NCBI GenBank assembly: GCA_016793635.1
Contig: JAEUMD010000001.1
Coordinates: 186,001 to 250,000 of the forward strand
DNA length: 64,000 bases
Source of the DNA: Hyphomicrobiaceae bacterium
GTDB lineage: Bacteria > Pseudomonadota > Alphaproteobacteria > Rhizobiales > Hyphomicrobiaceae
Direction of reading: 5' to 3'
The position numbers were made by a program, and so were the translations under genes. The notes beneath the pieces are model-generated. The model made no database searches and was not told the origin of the DNA. It was given only the letters and a program-made list of their open reading frames with translations. Below are positions 1 through 8,620 of the stretch, one piece after another (position 1 is the stretch's first letter; every line of letters starts with the position of its first letter).

Positions 1-611
1 ACCGAGAGCTAGGCGATACGGCCGCACCCTGCAAGGTGAGGGGATGGCAGGGTGTGTTGCGAAACGGATACACCATTCAAGGTTTGTGCTGCTGCCTACC
101 CGCCGGGCACCCGTTGGGCAGATGTGGGGCAGACGTGCATAAACACTGTTCGCAGTCAGGTTGGCCTGCGACATCGCGGACGCCAAGTACCCATTCCACC
201 GCACCGAATCATGCCTGTCGCTGATTCGCAAAAATCCATCCACAGACGAACCAATCGGCGCGCGGATCATTGCCCGGTTCAACCGCCACCTGTGTCAAAA
301 GGAACCGAGTACGTTGTATGGCGATAACTTATGTTTAACATATCGTTAACCCATTCATACTGATGTTGATATCTAACCGCGAAAAGCGCTCGATAGCTCC
401 TTTTTCAGCAGGGGGGCTATCACTTCGGGGCGCCGGTGGTATTCTCCGTCCCGTCGCTGCACCGCCAACTGGAGAGGGGCAATTCAACAGGGGGCACAGC
501 GCAGCGCGACGGTACGGGGCGGCAGCAACAGCAGCCTCGATAGCAGCACCGGCTGAGAGGCGGTCGGTGAGGCTTTTGTGCAACGTAATTCAAAGTAGCG
601 GGGGTGTGTCG
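1..611. other. Gene-free leader region upstream of the cold-shock gene
   Basis: I find no convincing protein here. The open frames are short, overlap one another and resemble no family. The region turns AT-rich around 320-370, where a CtrA-type box lies, and then runs into the cold-shock gene. The stretch from about 350 to 611 could be a long 5' leader, which is common for cold-shock genes; that is inference. Confidence 0.5.
335..350. promoter_or_regulatory. Candidate CtrA-binding site (TTAA-N7-TTAAC)
   Basis: The sequence TTAACATATCGTTAAC is an exact match to the full CtrA consensus TTAA-N7-TTAAC. It is intergenic, about 260 bases upstream of the double cold-shock gene. Only one other perfect match was found by eye in the window, at 61015. 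CtrA is a conserved master regulator in Hyphomicrobiales; the regulation itself is inference. Confidence 0.5.
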
Positions 612-1214
612 ATGGTAGCCAATAAGCTGCCTTCCGAGTATATGGCGGGAGACCAATCGGAAGTCGGTAATCTCGAGCGCCGAGACGATCAGAACGTCGA
701 GGTTTTCGAAGTTGCGGGCCAGATCAAGTGGTTCGATGCTTCGAAGGGCTATGGGTTCATTGTGCCGGACAACGGCCTGCCCGACATTCTACTTCACGTG
801 ACTTGCCTGCGCGCTGGTGGATACCAGACGGCTTATGAGGGCGCGCGGGTGCACTGTCAGGTCATGGCTCGCCCAAAGGGCATGCAGGCTTTTCGCATCA
901 TCTCGATGGACGAGAGCAGTGCGATCCATCCTTCCCAGCTTCCGCAGCGGACCCACGTCATCGTCCAGCCGGAGAGCGACTGGGAGCGGGCCATGGTCAA
1001 GTGGTTCAACCGTATCCGCGGTTTCGGCTTCCTGACGCGTGGCGAGGGTTCGCCCGACATTTTCGTCCATATGGAAACCCTGCGCCGCTTCGGCTTCACG
1101 GAATTGCGCCCCGGCCAGCTCGTTCAGGTGCGCTGGGGGCATGGCTCGAAGGGCTGCATGGCGGCCGAGCTTCGCCCCGACGGTGTGCAGAGCGGATTGC
1201 CTTCGTCTCACTGA
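612..1214 (+). CDS. Double cold-shock-domain protein
   Basis: This 200-residue protein carries two cold-shock (OB-fold) domains, at about residues 34-99 and 127-188. Each has recognisable RNA-binding motifs: RNP1 KGYGFI (45-50) with RNP2 DILLHV (58-63), and RNP1 RGFGFL (136-141) with RNP2 DIFVHM (149-154). Such proteins bind single-stranded RNA or DNA and act as RNA chaperones or stationary-phase regulators in the cytoplasm. Two-domain versions of about 200 residues are typical of alphaproteobacteria. The frame is open upstream to 363, but that part has no cold-shock similarity, so the ATG at 612 is preferred. The acidic N-terminal 30 residues are unassigned. The long upstream region contains a CtrA-type box. 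Confidence 0.9.
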   Translation: MVANKLPSEYMAGDQSEVGNLERRDDQNVEVFEVAGQIKWFDASKGYGFIVPDNGLPDILLHVTCLRAGGYQTAYEGARVHCQVMARPKGMQAFRIISMDESSAIHPSQLPQRTHVIVQPESDWERAMVKWFNRIRGFGFLTRGEGSPDIFVHMETLRRFGFTELRPGQLVQVRWGHGSKGCMAAELRPDGVQSGLPSSH

Positions 1215-1253
1215 GGCGTACAGTCTCGGCCGGATTCGAAGAACCGAGGCTGC

Positions 1254-1853
1254 ATGCGCGATAGAAAGAAATCGGGGGGGTCGGTGCAGCGCGCCGCCCC
1301 TTCTTTCGTTTTTCCCGTCGTTCTGATCCTCGCCGTGGCTATGGCGGCGTGGCACTGGCTCGGCGGAGAACTTCCCCTTCGCGAGCTTGGACGGCTTGCG
1401 GAGAAAGTCGGCGCGCCGTTCTCTGCGGCACCAAAGGCAGGGAAGTCACCGGCTCCAGCCGTGGCCGCGGACCGGCTGGTGCTGGCGACCGCGAAGGGCC
1501 GGCATGAGATCTCTGTCGAGATTGCCGACACGCCGGAAAAGCAGGCGGTCGGCTTGATGTTCCGCCGGTCGATGGCCGCGGACCATGGCATGCTGTTTCC
1601 GTATCGCTCGGAGCAGGAGCTCACCATGTGGATGAGCAACACGTACATCTCGCTGGACATGGTGTTCATCCGTGGTGACGGTACGGTGCACCGCGTCGCG
1701 CGCAACACCGAGCCGCTGTCGGAAGCGATCGTGCCCTCGCAGGGCCCAGTGCTGGCGGTCCTGGAGCTGATCGCCGGCTCGGCCGATCGCTATGGCATCG
1801 AGCCGGGCAATCGCGTCGAGCATCCGGTCTTCTCCGCCGCCGCCGCGCGCTGA
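1254..1853 (+). CDS. Membrane-anchored DUF192 family protein
   Basis: This 199-residue protein starts with a basic stretch and one hydrophobic segment (about 17-36), probably an uncleaved anchor or signal peptide. A DUF192 domain follows at about 75-192, with the family motifs GLMFR (100-104), MLFPY and MWMSNTYISLD (125-135). The domain should face the periplasm. DUF192 proteins are widespread but their function is not established. The gene starts 39 bases after the cold-shock gene and could be co-transcribed with it. In alphaproteobacteria a cold-shock gene is often found beside a DUF192 gene (from memory). Confidence 0.88.
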   Translation: MRDRKKSGGSVQRAAPSFVFPVVLILAVAMAAWHWLGGELPLRELGRLAEKVGAPFSAAPKAGKSPAPAVAADRLVLATAKGRHEISVEIADTPEKQAVGLMFRRSMAADHGMLFPYRSEQELTMWMSNTYISLDMVFIRGDGTVHRVARNTEPLSEAIVPSQGPVLAVLELIAGSADRYGIEPGNRVEHPVFSAAAAR

Positions 1854-1965
1854 GTGGCATCCTGCGGCGGCCGGGATCGTTTGCGGTCGTGGTGCTGAGC
1901 GTCGCCGGTCGAACACGTGCTTGACCCGCGCGGCGCAAACCGGCAGACATCTCCGCACGATCCGA

Positions 1966-2042
1966 CGGGGCGTAGCTCAGCCTGGTAGAGCACCTGCTTT
2001 GGGAGCAGGGGGTCGCGAGTTCGAATCCCGCCGCCCCGACCA
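1966..2042 (+). tRNA. tRNA-Pro (anticodon TGG)
   Basis: A complete cloverleaf is visible. The 5' arm CGGGGCG pairs with CGCCCCG at the 3' end. The D-arm contains AGCTCAGCCTGGTAGAGC, the anticodon stem CCTGC/GCAGG encloses a loop with TGG, the T-arm contains GTTCGAATC, and CCA is encoded (2040-2042). The anticodon TGG assigns it to proline. Frames reading antisense through it are artefacts. Confidence 0.97.
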
Positions 2043-2575
2043 GCACTCGGCTGGTCTTGTCTGATCGATTACTCGAGAGTTGGCCCGCGTTTTCGCCAAC
2101 ATAGCCGGCCCGACCATCCCTCGGCTGGCCTGCGGATTTATCTTCAGTCGGGAAGTTCGTCGTCGGATTGCACGAACCCGAGCGCAGCCCCTCGGCGACT
2201 CTCGGTGTTTCCGACCGCTCATCGCCACCGCGATTGCGTAGGGTCGGACGACGCTCGAGCGGGTAGCATGGCGATCTGATTGACCAAGGCCGGGGCGCGC
2301 CGGTCTGCATCACCCGCCTTGCCGCCGGTCGCCGTGCTCATTGTGGTGTCGTTCGCCGCTTGCCGTGGGCTGGCGACCCTTATATCTGGTGGCTGCAGGT
2401 GCGTGGGGCGCTCGTTGCTGGCCGATCCGACGAAAGGCCGTGTTGGCGTCAGGGTAGCGGCATTCGATCATAGAGCGCATTCGGCCGTCCGATTTGGCAA
2501 GACGGCGGGGCGGATGAGCCCTCCGCGATGGGCGCGGCGCACAACTGGAAGCAAGCTGAGGAACGGGACGCGGAA
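2043..2575. other. Gene-free spacer between tRNA-Pro and the complex I subunit gene
   Basis: About 530 bases hold no frame with recognisable protein features. The frames that cross it either run antisense through the tRNA or overlap the complex I subunit gene out of frame. It presumably contains the promoter of the gene at 2576, but I do not see a clear consensus. Confidence 0.4.
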
Positions 2576-2881
2576 ATGGTGGCACGCATCTACAAGCCGA
2601 CGAAGACGGCGATGCAGTCCGGTCTCGGCGCGACCAAGCACTGGGTTCTGGAGTTTGAGCCCGAAAGCCCGCGAAGCGTCGAGCCGCTGATGGGCTGGAC
2701 GAGTTCGAGCGATATGCGGGCGCTGACGCGTCTCGAGTTCGCCACCAAGGAAGAGGCTGTCGCATACGCCGAGCGCAATGGAATCGCGTTCACCGTCAGC
2801 GAGCCGAAGCCGAGGAAGCACCAGCCGAAATCCTACTCGGACAACTTCAAGTTCGGCCGTATCGGGCGCTGGACGCACTGA
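2576..2881 (+). CDS. ETC complex I subunit (NDUFS4/18-kDa-like)
   Basis: This 101-residue protein belongs to the ETC_C1_NDUFS4 family, the accessory subunit of NADH:ubiquinone oxidoreductase shared by mitochondria and alphaproteobacteria. It opens with MVARIYKPTKTAMQSG, the usual start of the family. The conserved part continues through a KHWVLEFEPE segment, the GWTSSSDM segment, and a C-terminal YSDNFKFGRIGRWTH. The frame extends 16 codons upstream, but the ATG at 2576 follows a GGGACGCGGA ribosome-binding region and matches the family start. It is distant from any nuo operon here, which is usual. It should sit on the cytoplasmic arm near the NADH module. Confidence 0.88.
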   Translation: MVARIYKPTKTAMQSGLGATKHWVLEFEPESPRSVEPLMGWTSSSDMRALTRLEFATKEEAVAYAERNGIAFTVSEPKPRKHQPKSYSDNFKFGRIGRWTH

Positions 2882-3000
2882 GGCCGGTCCCGGAGCTGTT
2901 CGGACGCCGTGCGTCCGCCGCCCCTTCACGGGCTGGCGCACTTACGCCGGGCCGCCATGCGGCTTGGGCACCTTCGGCGCCGACGGTTTTCGGATGGATT

Positions 3001-3029
3001 GCGCTGAGCACGCAATTGGCGCTCAGCGC
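3001..3029. terminator. Bidirectional stem-loop between convergent genes
   Basis: GCGCTGAGC (3001-3009) pairs perfectly with GCTCAGCGC (3021-3029) across an 11-base loop. It lies between the convergent complex I subunit gene and purB. There is no clear T-run on either side, so it may be a weak or factor-assisted terminator. Confidence 0.45.
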
Positions 3030-3037
3030 CGATTGGT

Positions 3038-4345
3038 TCACGCCCGCCCGAACACGCGACGGAAGATCGTGTCGACGTGCTTCAGGTGATAGCCGTCGTC
3101 GAACATGGCTTCGAGCTGAGCGTCTGTCAGCCGCGCGGTCACATCCTTGTCGGCCTTGAGCCCGGCGAGAAAGTCCGCGCCCGTCTCCCAGGTCCGCATG
3201 GCGTTACGCTGCACCAGCGCATAGGATTCCTCTCGGCTCGCGCCCGCCTGCGTCAGAGCCAGCAGCACGCGCTGGGAATTGTGTAGGCCGCCCAGCTTGT
3301 CGAGATTCTTGCGCATGTTGGCGGGATAGACGACGAGGTTCTCGATCACACCGGCAAGCCGGTTGAGCGCGAAGTCGAGCGTCACCGTGGCGTCGGGCCC
3401 GATCATGCGCTCGACGGAGGAATGTGAGATGTCGCGCTCGTGCCAGAGCGCCACGTTCTCCATCGCGGGCAGCGCGTAGGCGCGTACCATGCGGGCGAGG
3501 CCGGTCAAGTTCTCGGTGAGAACGGGGTTGCGCTTGTGCGGCATGGCCGACGAGCCCTTCTGCCCAGGCGAGAAATACTCCTCCGCCTCCAGCACCTCGG
3601 TGCGTTGCAGATGGCGGATCTCGATCGCCAGCCGCTCCATCGACGAGGCGACGACGCCGAGCGTCGCGAAAAACATCGCGTGGCGATCGCGCGGGATGAC
3701 CTGCGTCGAGACGGGTTCCGCGGCGAGGCCCATCTTTGCGGCGACGTGCTCCTCGATGCGCGGGTCGATGTTGGCGAAGGTTCCGACGGCGCCCGAGATG
3801 GCGGCGGTTGCGACCTCCTTGCGTGCCGCGACCAACCGCTCTCGGTTGCGCTGGAATTCCGCGTGGGCGAACGCGAGCTTCACGCCGAACGTCGTCGGCT
3901 CGGCATGAATGCCGTGGCTGCGGCCGATGGTGATCGTGGTCTTGTGCTCGAACGCGCGTTTCTCGAGTGCGGCGAGCAGGCGGTCGACATCCGCGATCAG
4001 CAAGTCGGCGGCGCGCACGAGCTGCACGTTGAGGCAAGTGTCGAGCACGTCCGACGAGGTCATGCCCTGGTGCACGAAGCGCGCCTCGGGACCAACGTGC
4101 TCGGCGAGGTGCGTCAGGAACGCGATGACGTCGTGCTTGGTGACGCGCTCGATCTCGTCGATGCGGGCGACGTCGAACTGCGCAGCGGAGCCCTTCTCCC
4201 AGATGATCCGGGCAGCCTCTTTCGGGATGACGCCGAGATCGGCCATCGCGTCCGCGGCGTGCGCCTCGATCTCGAACCAGATGCGGAAGCGCGCTTCCGG
4301 CTCCCAGATCGCGGTCATTTCCTTGCGGCTGTAGCGCGGAATCAT
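3038..4345 (-). CDS. purB: Adenylosuccinate lyase
   Basis: This 435-residue cytoplasmic enzyme of the fumarase/aspartase superfamily cleaves adenylosuccinate to AMP and fumarate, and SAICAR to AICAR, in purine synthesis. The superfamily signature SSAMPHKRNP is at 265-274, with the mobile catalytic loop Ser. Other conserved parts are TSSD (96-99) and the GRSHGIHAEPT segment (141-151), whose His is a known catalytic position. Length and the start MIPRYSRKEM match alphaproteobacterial PurB. It appears to be a single-gene unit. No defect is visible. Confidence 0.96.
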   Translation of the reverse strand: MIPRYSRKEMTAIWEPEARFRIWFEIEAHAADAMADLGVIPKEAARIIWEKGSAAQFDVARIDEIERVTKHDVIAFLTHLAEHVGPEARFVHQGMTSSDVLDTCLNVQLVRAADLLIADVDRLLAALEKRAFEHKTTITIGRSHGIHAEPTTFGVKLAFAHAEFQRNRERLVAARKEVATAAISGAVGTFANIDPRIEEHVAAKMGLAAEPVSTQVIPRDRHAMFFATLGVVASSMERLAIEIRHLQRTEVLEAEEYFSPGQKGSSAMPHKRNPVLTENLTGLARMVRAYALPAMENVALWHERDISHSSVERMIGPDATVTLDFALNRLAGVIENLVVYPANMRKNLDKLGGLHNSQRVLLALTQAGASREESYALVQRNAMRTWETGADFLAGLKADKDVTARLTDAQLEAMFDDGYHLKHVDTIFRRVFGRA

Positions 4346-4503
4346 GGCGTGCTCCCCGGTCTCGCTCTGTGGTCGGTCGGGCGGAGCCCTAGAGCATTAG
4401 GCGATCAGCGAAACCAATCGAGGTCCCCTGAACGAAAAGCGCTCTAGCAAAGAGGGGTGCGCCGCGCAATCGGCCGCGTCGCTGGCGCGGGCCTGATCCG
4501 CCA

Positions 4504-5541
4504 TCACTTGTGCGAGCGCGGAGCGGCGACGGCGTAAAGATCCTCGGGAATGCGCACCAGATCGACCGCGACGCGAGCGCACACCGCGAGTACGAGGACC
4601 GCGAGGAGTGCGCGCAAGTGCTCGCCCTTGAGGTTGGCTCCGGCCTTGGCTCCGAGCTGGGTGCCGAGCACGCCCGCCACGATCAGTAGTAGTCCGAGCA
4701 CGACGTCGACGCTTTGCAGGAAATACGCTTGCGACAGCGTCGTGAAGCCGGCGACGAACATGATCTGGTAGAGCGATGTGCCAACCGCGTGAGGCGTGCG
4801 CATCTTGAGGATGTAGACCATCGCCGGCACCAGCACGAAGCCGCCGCCCACACCCATCACTGCCGTCAGAACGCCTATCAGCGCGCCGATGGCGAGCACC
4901 GGAAGGATGCTGATGTAGAGCCGCGAGTGGGGAAAGCGCAGTCGCAGCGGCAGGCCATGCGCCCAGGTGTGGCGTCTGCGGTATCGGCCGGCCGATACCG
5001 CGTCCGGCTTCAACATCGCGCCGACGCTCTCGACCAGCATCATCATACCGATGCTGCCGAGCATGACCACGTAGCAGAGCGATACGAACAGGTCGAACTG
5101 GCCGGCGCTGCGAAGCGCGCTGACGAGTTGAGTTCCGGCGAGGGATCCGGCGATGCCACTGACGAGCAGGACATTGCCGATGCGGAAATCGATGTTGCCG
5201 CGCGCGAGGTGAGCCAGGGCGCCTGAGACCGCCGTTGCCGACGCCTGGTGTGCGCCGGTGGCGATGGCTACCGTCGTCGGAATGCCGAGAAAGATCATCA
5301 ACGGGGTGATGATGAAGCCGCCGCCGACGCCGAACAGGCCCGACAGGAAACCGACGGCGCCACCCGCGCCAGCGATCGTGAGGCCGTTGACGGCGACGCC
5401 CGCGACCGGGAGGTAGACGTTGAAGGCCAAGGGAGCCCCGCTGTTGTGCACTGCGGCGGCCGAGCCACGAGCGACCGTGCCGTCTATCGAGGCCGTCACT
5501 ATCTGCGAACGATTTTGCTTTGCAACATGACGATCGGTCAC
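4504..5541 (-). CDS. TauE/SafE (TSUP) family permease
   Basis: This 345-residue integral membrane protein has two homologous halves. Each has the family glycine motif, GLFGVGGGFIITP near 69-80 and MGVGGGFVLVP near 229-239, and about eight hydrophobic helices in total. TSUP proteins export or import small anions such as sulfite, sulfoacetate or sulfonates; the substrate cannot be read from sequence. The first 35-40 residues are not hydrophobic and are atypical, so an internal start is possible. The sulfonate genes lie 25 kb away, so a link to them is only speculative. Confidence 0.85.
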   Translation of the reverse strand: MTDRHVAKQNRSQIVTASIDGTVARGSAAAVHNSGAPLAFNVYLPVAGVAVNGLTIAGAGGAVGFLSGLFGVGGGFIITPLMIFLGIPTTVAIATGAHQASATAVSGALAHLARGNIDFRIGNVLLVSGIAGSLAGTQLVSALRSAGQFDLFVSLCYVVMLGSIGMMMLVESVGAMLKPDAVSAGRYRRRHTWAHGLPLRLRFPHSRLYISILPVLAIGALIGVLTAVMGVGGGFVLVPAMVYILKMRTPHAVGTSLYQIMFVAGFTTLSQAYFLQSVDVVLGLLLIVAGVLGTQLGAKAGANLKGEHLRALLAVLVLAVCARVAVDLVRIPEDLYAVAAPRSHK

Positions 5542-5568
5542 AGCGCGGCCGCGGCGCGATGAAGGCGC

Positions 5569-5760
5569 TCAGGTCCGCTGGAGCTCGCGACGCAGGATGA
5601 CGGGGCGGTCGTCGAGAGGCACACAGCCGCGCCCCGGCGCGTAAACGAGGCCGAGGGACTGGCAGCGCTGCCATGCGAGGTACGTTCTCGCCGCCCAGCT
5701 CGCCGAAAGGGCGAGCACCAGGCACGCGACAATGATCGCCAGTGTGCGGGGAGAGGGCAC
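5569..5760 (-). CDS. Small single-span membrane protein, function unknown
   Basis: This 63-residue protein starts with GTG at 5760, chosen because AGGAAGGAG lies nine bases upstream. One hydrophobic helix (about 8-28) is followed by a short soluble tail containing two Cys residues and the segment GLVYAPGRGCVPLDD. The start codon lies 18 bases after the stop of the P1 peptidase gene on the same strand, so the two are probably one transcript. A longer in-frame start at 5826 would overlap the peptidase gene and lacks that binding site. I recognise no family. Confidence 0.55.
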   Translation of the reverse strand: MPSPRTLAIIVACLVLALSASWAARTYLAWQRCQSLGLVYAPGRGCVPLDDRPVILRRELQRT

Positions 5761-5777
5761 CGGCCGCTGCTCCTTCC

Positions 5778-6788
5778 TCAATTGCTGCGGCCGAAACGCT
5801 GCGCCCACGCGGTTGGGCCCGCCCATCCGGGCGGCACCGGGGCCGCGTATCGGACTCCGCGTGCGACCGCACGGGCAAGGACGGTGGCGCCCGCGGCGCC
5901 GAGCTCGGCCAGCGCGGCCACGTCAGCGGGCGGAGCCGTCGCGCCAGTCGCTACGGCGAACACGATGTCTCCGTCGAGCGGGGTGTGCACGGGAAAGATC
6001 GCGCGGGCAAGGCCGGTCTGGGCCATGATCGCCAGGCGCTGGGCCTGTTGCTTCGTCAATGCCGCGCTGGTTGCGACGATGGCGAGCGTGGTGCTTTCAC
6101 CGGCCATCCCTTTGAGGCGCGGGTGATGGGTGTCGGGCGGAAGCGGCGATGGCCATGGGGGAGAGGCGAGTTCGTCGCCGATGGCGAAAGGACCCGCCCA
6201 GAAGCTCGGGCCATCGGCGATGGTGACGTTGCCGGCAGGGTTCACCGCCACGATCGCGCCGACCACCGTGCCGTCGTCGAGAATGGCGGATGCGCTGCCG
6301 AGCCCGCCGCGCAAGTCCGCGCAGGTCGCACCGTAGCCCGCGCCCGCGCTGCCGATGTCGAAGTCATGCCCCGCACGCTCGGCGGCTTCCGCAGCCAACG
6401 CCTCATAGGGCGGCGTGCGCCCCCAGCTCTTGTCGCCGCCGTTCAGCAGGTCGAACAGGATCGCGCCTGGTACGATCGGCACGCGCGCGGAGCGCACCTG
6501 ATAGCCAATGCCACGCTCGGCGAGCACGCCCTGAACCCCCGTCGCCGCGGACAGCCCAAATGCAGAGCCACCCGATAGCGCGATCGCATGCACTTGATCG
6601 ACCGTTCCGGTCGGTGCGAGCGCGTCGCAATCGCGCGAGGCGACGCCGCCGCCGCGCGCATCGACCGCCGCGGTGAACGCCCGCTCGCCGACGAGCACTG
6701 TGACGCCCGACATCACGCGGGCGTCGTGAGCGTTGCCGACGGCGAGGCCAGGAACATCGGTGACAAGGTTGCGCGGACCGCGGCGCAT
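5778..6788 (-). CDS. P1 family peptidase (DmpA/S58-type aminopeptidase)
   Basis: This 336-residue protein belongs to the DmpA/ornithine acetyltransferase-like Ntn-hydrolase family. These proteins cleave themselves to expose an N-terminal nucleophile and act as aminopeptidases or amidases. Visible family parts are VTDVPGLAVGNA near the N-terminus, GGSAFGL (about 73-79), GAGYGATCADLRGGLG, and the cleavage/nucleophile region ESTTLAIVATSA near 231-242. The frame is open to 6851, but MRRGPRNLVTDVPG at 6788 matches the usual family start. The natural substrate is not known from sequence. A small membrane protein follows 18 bases downstream. Confidence 0.85.
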   Translation of the reverse strand: MRRGPRNLVTDVPGLAVGNAHDARVMSGVTVLVGERAFTAAVDARGGGVASRDCDALAPTGTVDQVHAIALSGGSAFGLSAATGVQGVLAERGIGYQVRSARVPIVPGAILFDLLNGGDKSWGRTPPYEALAAEAAERAGHDFDIGSAGAGYGATCADLRGGLGSASAILDDGTVVGAIVAVNPAGNVTIADGPSFWAGPFAIGDELASPPWPSPLPPDTHHPRLKGMAGESTTLAIVATSAALTKQQAQRLAIMAQTGLARAIFPVHTPLDGDIVFAVATGATAPPADVAALAELGAAGATVLARAVARGVRYAAPVPPGWAGPTAWAQRFGRSN

Positions 6789-7272
6789 GGGCAGGAGAAC
6801 TCCATTCTGCGGGACCCGGAGGAATGTGGAGGCAATTGTTCTGCGGCGCAATGCTCAAACGTTGGGCAAGAAAGAAAAAGAACAAATTAAATGCATTTTG
6901 CCCGTGTTCGAATTTGGCGCTGTGAAAGTCGAGGTCTGTTGCTCGAAAGCAGCACGTCCCGATCGCAGAGAAAATTTTGGAAAAATATTTATAGTGCTGA
7001 TTTGCATGCAATAAATCTAATTTCGCCATGCAGCGAAATATGGTGCAATGCGGTGTGATAGCTCTTGGGTAGCGTGTTTCTAGTTGCGCGGTCTAATTGA
7101 TGTCGCAATGTGGTTCGTATTGCGTCGCTCGCGCATTCGCCGACGCAGGCATGTCTCCAGTGAGCGGGAATGCGGGACGAAACGTCGCGCTTGCGACAAA
7201 ACCGCCCAAATTATTTCGCGGCGGTATCGGGCGACGACGGAGTTGAACATTGGAACGGACGAAGAGGGTCCT
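6789..7272. other. AT-rich intergenic region with divergent promoters
   Basis: This stretch separates the divergent P1 peptidase and the small gene at 7273. It is strikingly AT-rich between about 6870 and 7030 compared with the surrounding DNA, which fits promoters in both directions. I see no convincing coding frame. Confidence 0.5.
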
Positions 7273-7479
7273 ATGACGAGCTATACCGAGCAGGCGACCA
7301 GTGAAGTCGCCGAAATCAACGAGCGCCTCGAGGAGACGGACGATCCGCGGGAGGGATACCGCATGGTGCTTGAGCGCATCGCGGAGCGCCGCGCTCGCGG
7401 AGAGCGGATTCCGGTCGATCTGGAGCGCCTCGAGCGCGTCCTGTTCGCCGAGTGCAATGCCGAGTCCCAGGGGCGCTGA
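7273..7479 (+). CDS. Small charged hypothetical protein
   Basis: This 68-residue protein starts at the ATG at 7273. The frame is open upstream to 7084, but that part looks unlike protein. It is strongly charged, rich in Glu and Arg, with heptad-like spacing (EINERLEETDD, MVLERIAERRARGERI) suggesting one or two amphipathic helices. No signal peptide or membrane span is seen. It precedes the host-attachment-family gene by about 100 bases on the same strand. I do not recognise a family; an N-terminal or anti-regulator role would be guesswork. Confidence 0.55.
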   Translation: MTSYTEQATSEVAEINERLEETDDPREGYRMVLERIAERRARGERIPVDLERLERVLFAECNAESQGR

Positions 7480-7585
7480 GCCGCAATCATGGGCATGGCG
7501 CCGAGGGGCTTTGACCCGGAACATGGCGCATCCGCGAAGGGCGTGCATGATCGACTTCGTGTTCGCTCAAAGTAGGAGTCGCGCC

Positions 7586-8038
7586 ATGAAACTCTCGGCA
7601 AAGATGTGGGTCGTGCTGCTGGACGGAGCGAAGGGGCTGGTCCTCGCCAACGAGGGCACTGCGCTGGAGCCGAGCCTGAAGGTCGTGCGGGTGCGGGAGA
7701 TCGGTGACAATCCGCCGACGCACGAGCAGGGGCGGGACAAGCCGTCCCGCGTGTTCGATTCTTCGGGTGCCCGCCGTTCGGCGACGGAGGGGACCGATCT
7801 CCACCAACGCGCGGAGGATCGCTTCGTCGCCGAGTTCATGGGTGAACTGGCCGCCGATGCCACCACAGGGCGGTTCGAAAAGGTGGTGCTCGCGGCGCCG
7901 CCCGTCGCCCTCGGCACGGCTCGCCAGCACATCGTCCCCGATCTGCAACGGCGAATCGTGAAAGAAATCGCCGGCGACTATGTGAAAATGCCGGTCGAGC
8001 AGATAACCAAGGCGATCACCGCCGCGCTCGAAGATTGA
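7586..8038 (+). CDS. Host attachment family protein
   Basis: This 150-residue protein resembles the 'host attachment protein' family found in Rhizobiales and other proteobacteria. It has the N-terminal strand WVVLLDGAKGLVLANEG, a central variable region with HEQGRDKPSRVFDS, the segment AEDRFVAEFMGEL, a VVLAAPPVALGTARQHI motif, and a C-terminal helix EQITKAITAAL. Family members are cytoplasmic, have an eRF1-like fold and are named from a plant-attachment phenotype; their molecular role is unclear. An AGGAG sequence precedes the ATG. Confidence 0.8.
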   Translation: MKLSAKMWVVLLDGAKGLVLANEGTALEPSLKVVRVREIGDNPPTHEQGRDKPSRVFDSSGARRSATEGTDLHQRAEDRFVAEFMGELAADATTGRFEKVVLAAPPVALGTARQHIVPDLQRRIVKEIAGDYVKMPVEQITKAITAALED

Positions 8039-8140
8039 TCCGGCTGCCGCGGGCCTGCCTCCTGTGCTGAACACTGCAATAGGGGGCAGGCTCATCGCGG
8101 GGTTACAGTTCACAGGGCAGAGGCGGTTCGCCCCGAGGCG

Positions 8141-8608
8141 CTAGCCGCGCCCGCGGTACGGCGGTACGCCCTGGTCGGGCAGCCAGACGTCATTCGGGCA
8201 GCGCCCCGACTGCCAGAACACGTCGATGGGGATGCCGCCGCGGGGATACCAATAGCCGCCGATACGGAGGAAGTGGGGCTCGAGCAACGCGACGAGCCGC
8301 TTGCCGATGGCGACCGTGCAATCCTCGTGGAAAGCGCCGTGATTGCGGAACGAGCCGAGATAGAGCTTCAGCGACTTGGACTCGACCAGCCAGTCCTTCG
8401 GCACGTAGTCGATCACCAGATGCGCGAAATCGGGCTGGCCGGTGACAGGACAGAGCGAGGTGAATTCCGGCGCCGCGAAACGGGCGACGTACATCGTGTC
8501 GGCGTGCGGATTGGGCACGCGATCCAGCAAGGCTTTGTCGGGGTTTTCGGGTAGCCCTACCTGTTTGCCGAGCAGTGCTGCGCCCTCATGAGCGGCCTTG
8601 CGTCCCAT
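8141..8608 (-). CDS. queF: NADPH-dependent preQ0 reductase
   Basis: This 155-residue, single-domain (short type) QueF reduces the nitrile of 7-cyano-7-deazaguanine to the aminomethyl group of preQ1 in queuosine synthesis. The nucleophile Cys53 sits in [14 protein letters not shown] with the proton-donor Asp60, and the NADPH-binding ESKSLKLYL segment (76-84) and FHEDC (93-97) are intact. It is the last gene of a queE-queD-queF minus-strand cluster, 12 bases after queD. Confidence 0.95.
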   Translation of the reverse strand: MGRKAAHEGAALLGKQVGLPENPDKALLDRVPNPHADTMYVARFAAPEFTSLCPVTGQPDFAHLVIDYVPKDWLVESKSLKLYLGSFRNHGAFHEDCTVAIGKRLVALLEPHFLRIGGYWYPRGGIPIDVFWQSGRCPNDVWLPDQGVPPYRGRG

Positions 8609-8620
8609 CGGTTGAGCTCC

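Noticed and set aside
1666..2313. Long minus-strand frame through tRNA-Pro
   Set aside because: It reads antisense through the tRNA (the GFELATP-like run is a known artefact of tRNA complement) and through the DUF192 gene.
4504..5541. TauE/SafE permease as part of the sulfonate pathway
   Set aside because: It is 25 kb away with unrelated genes between and no shared dyad, so a sulfite-export role cannot be supported here.
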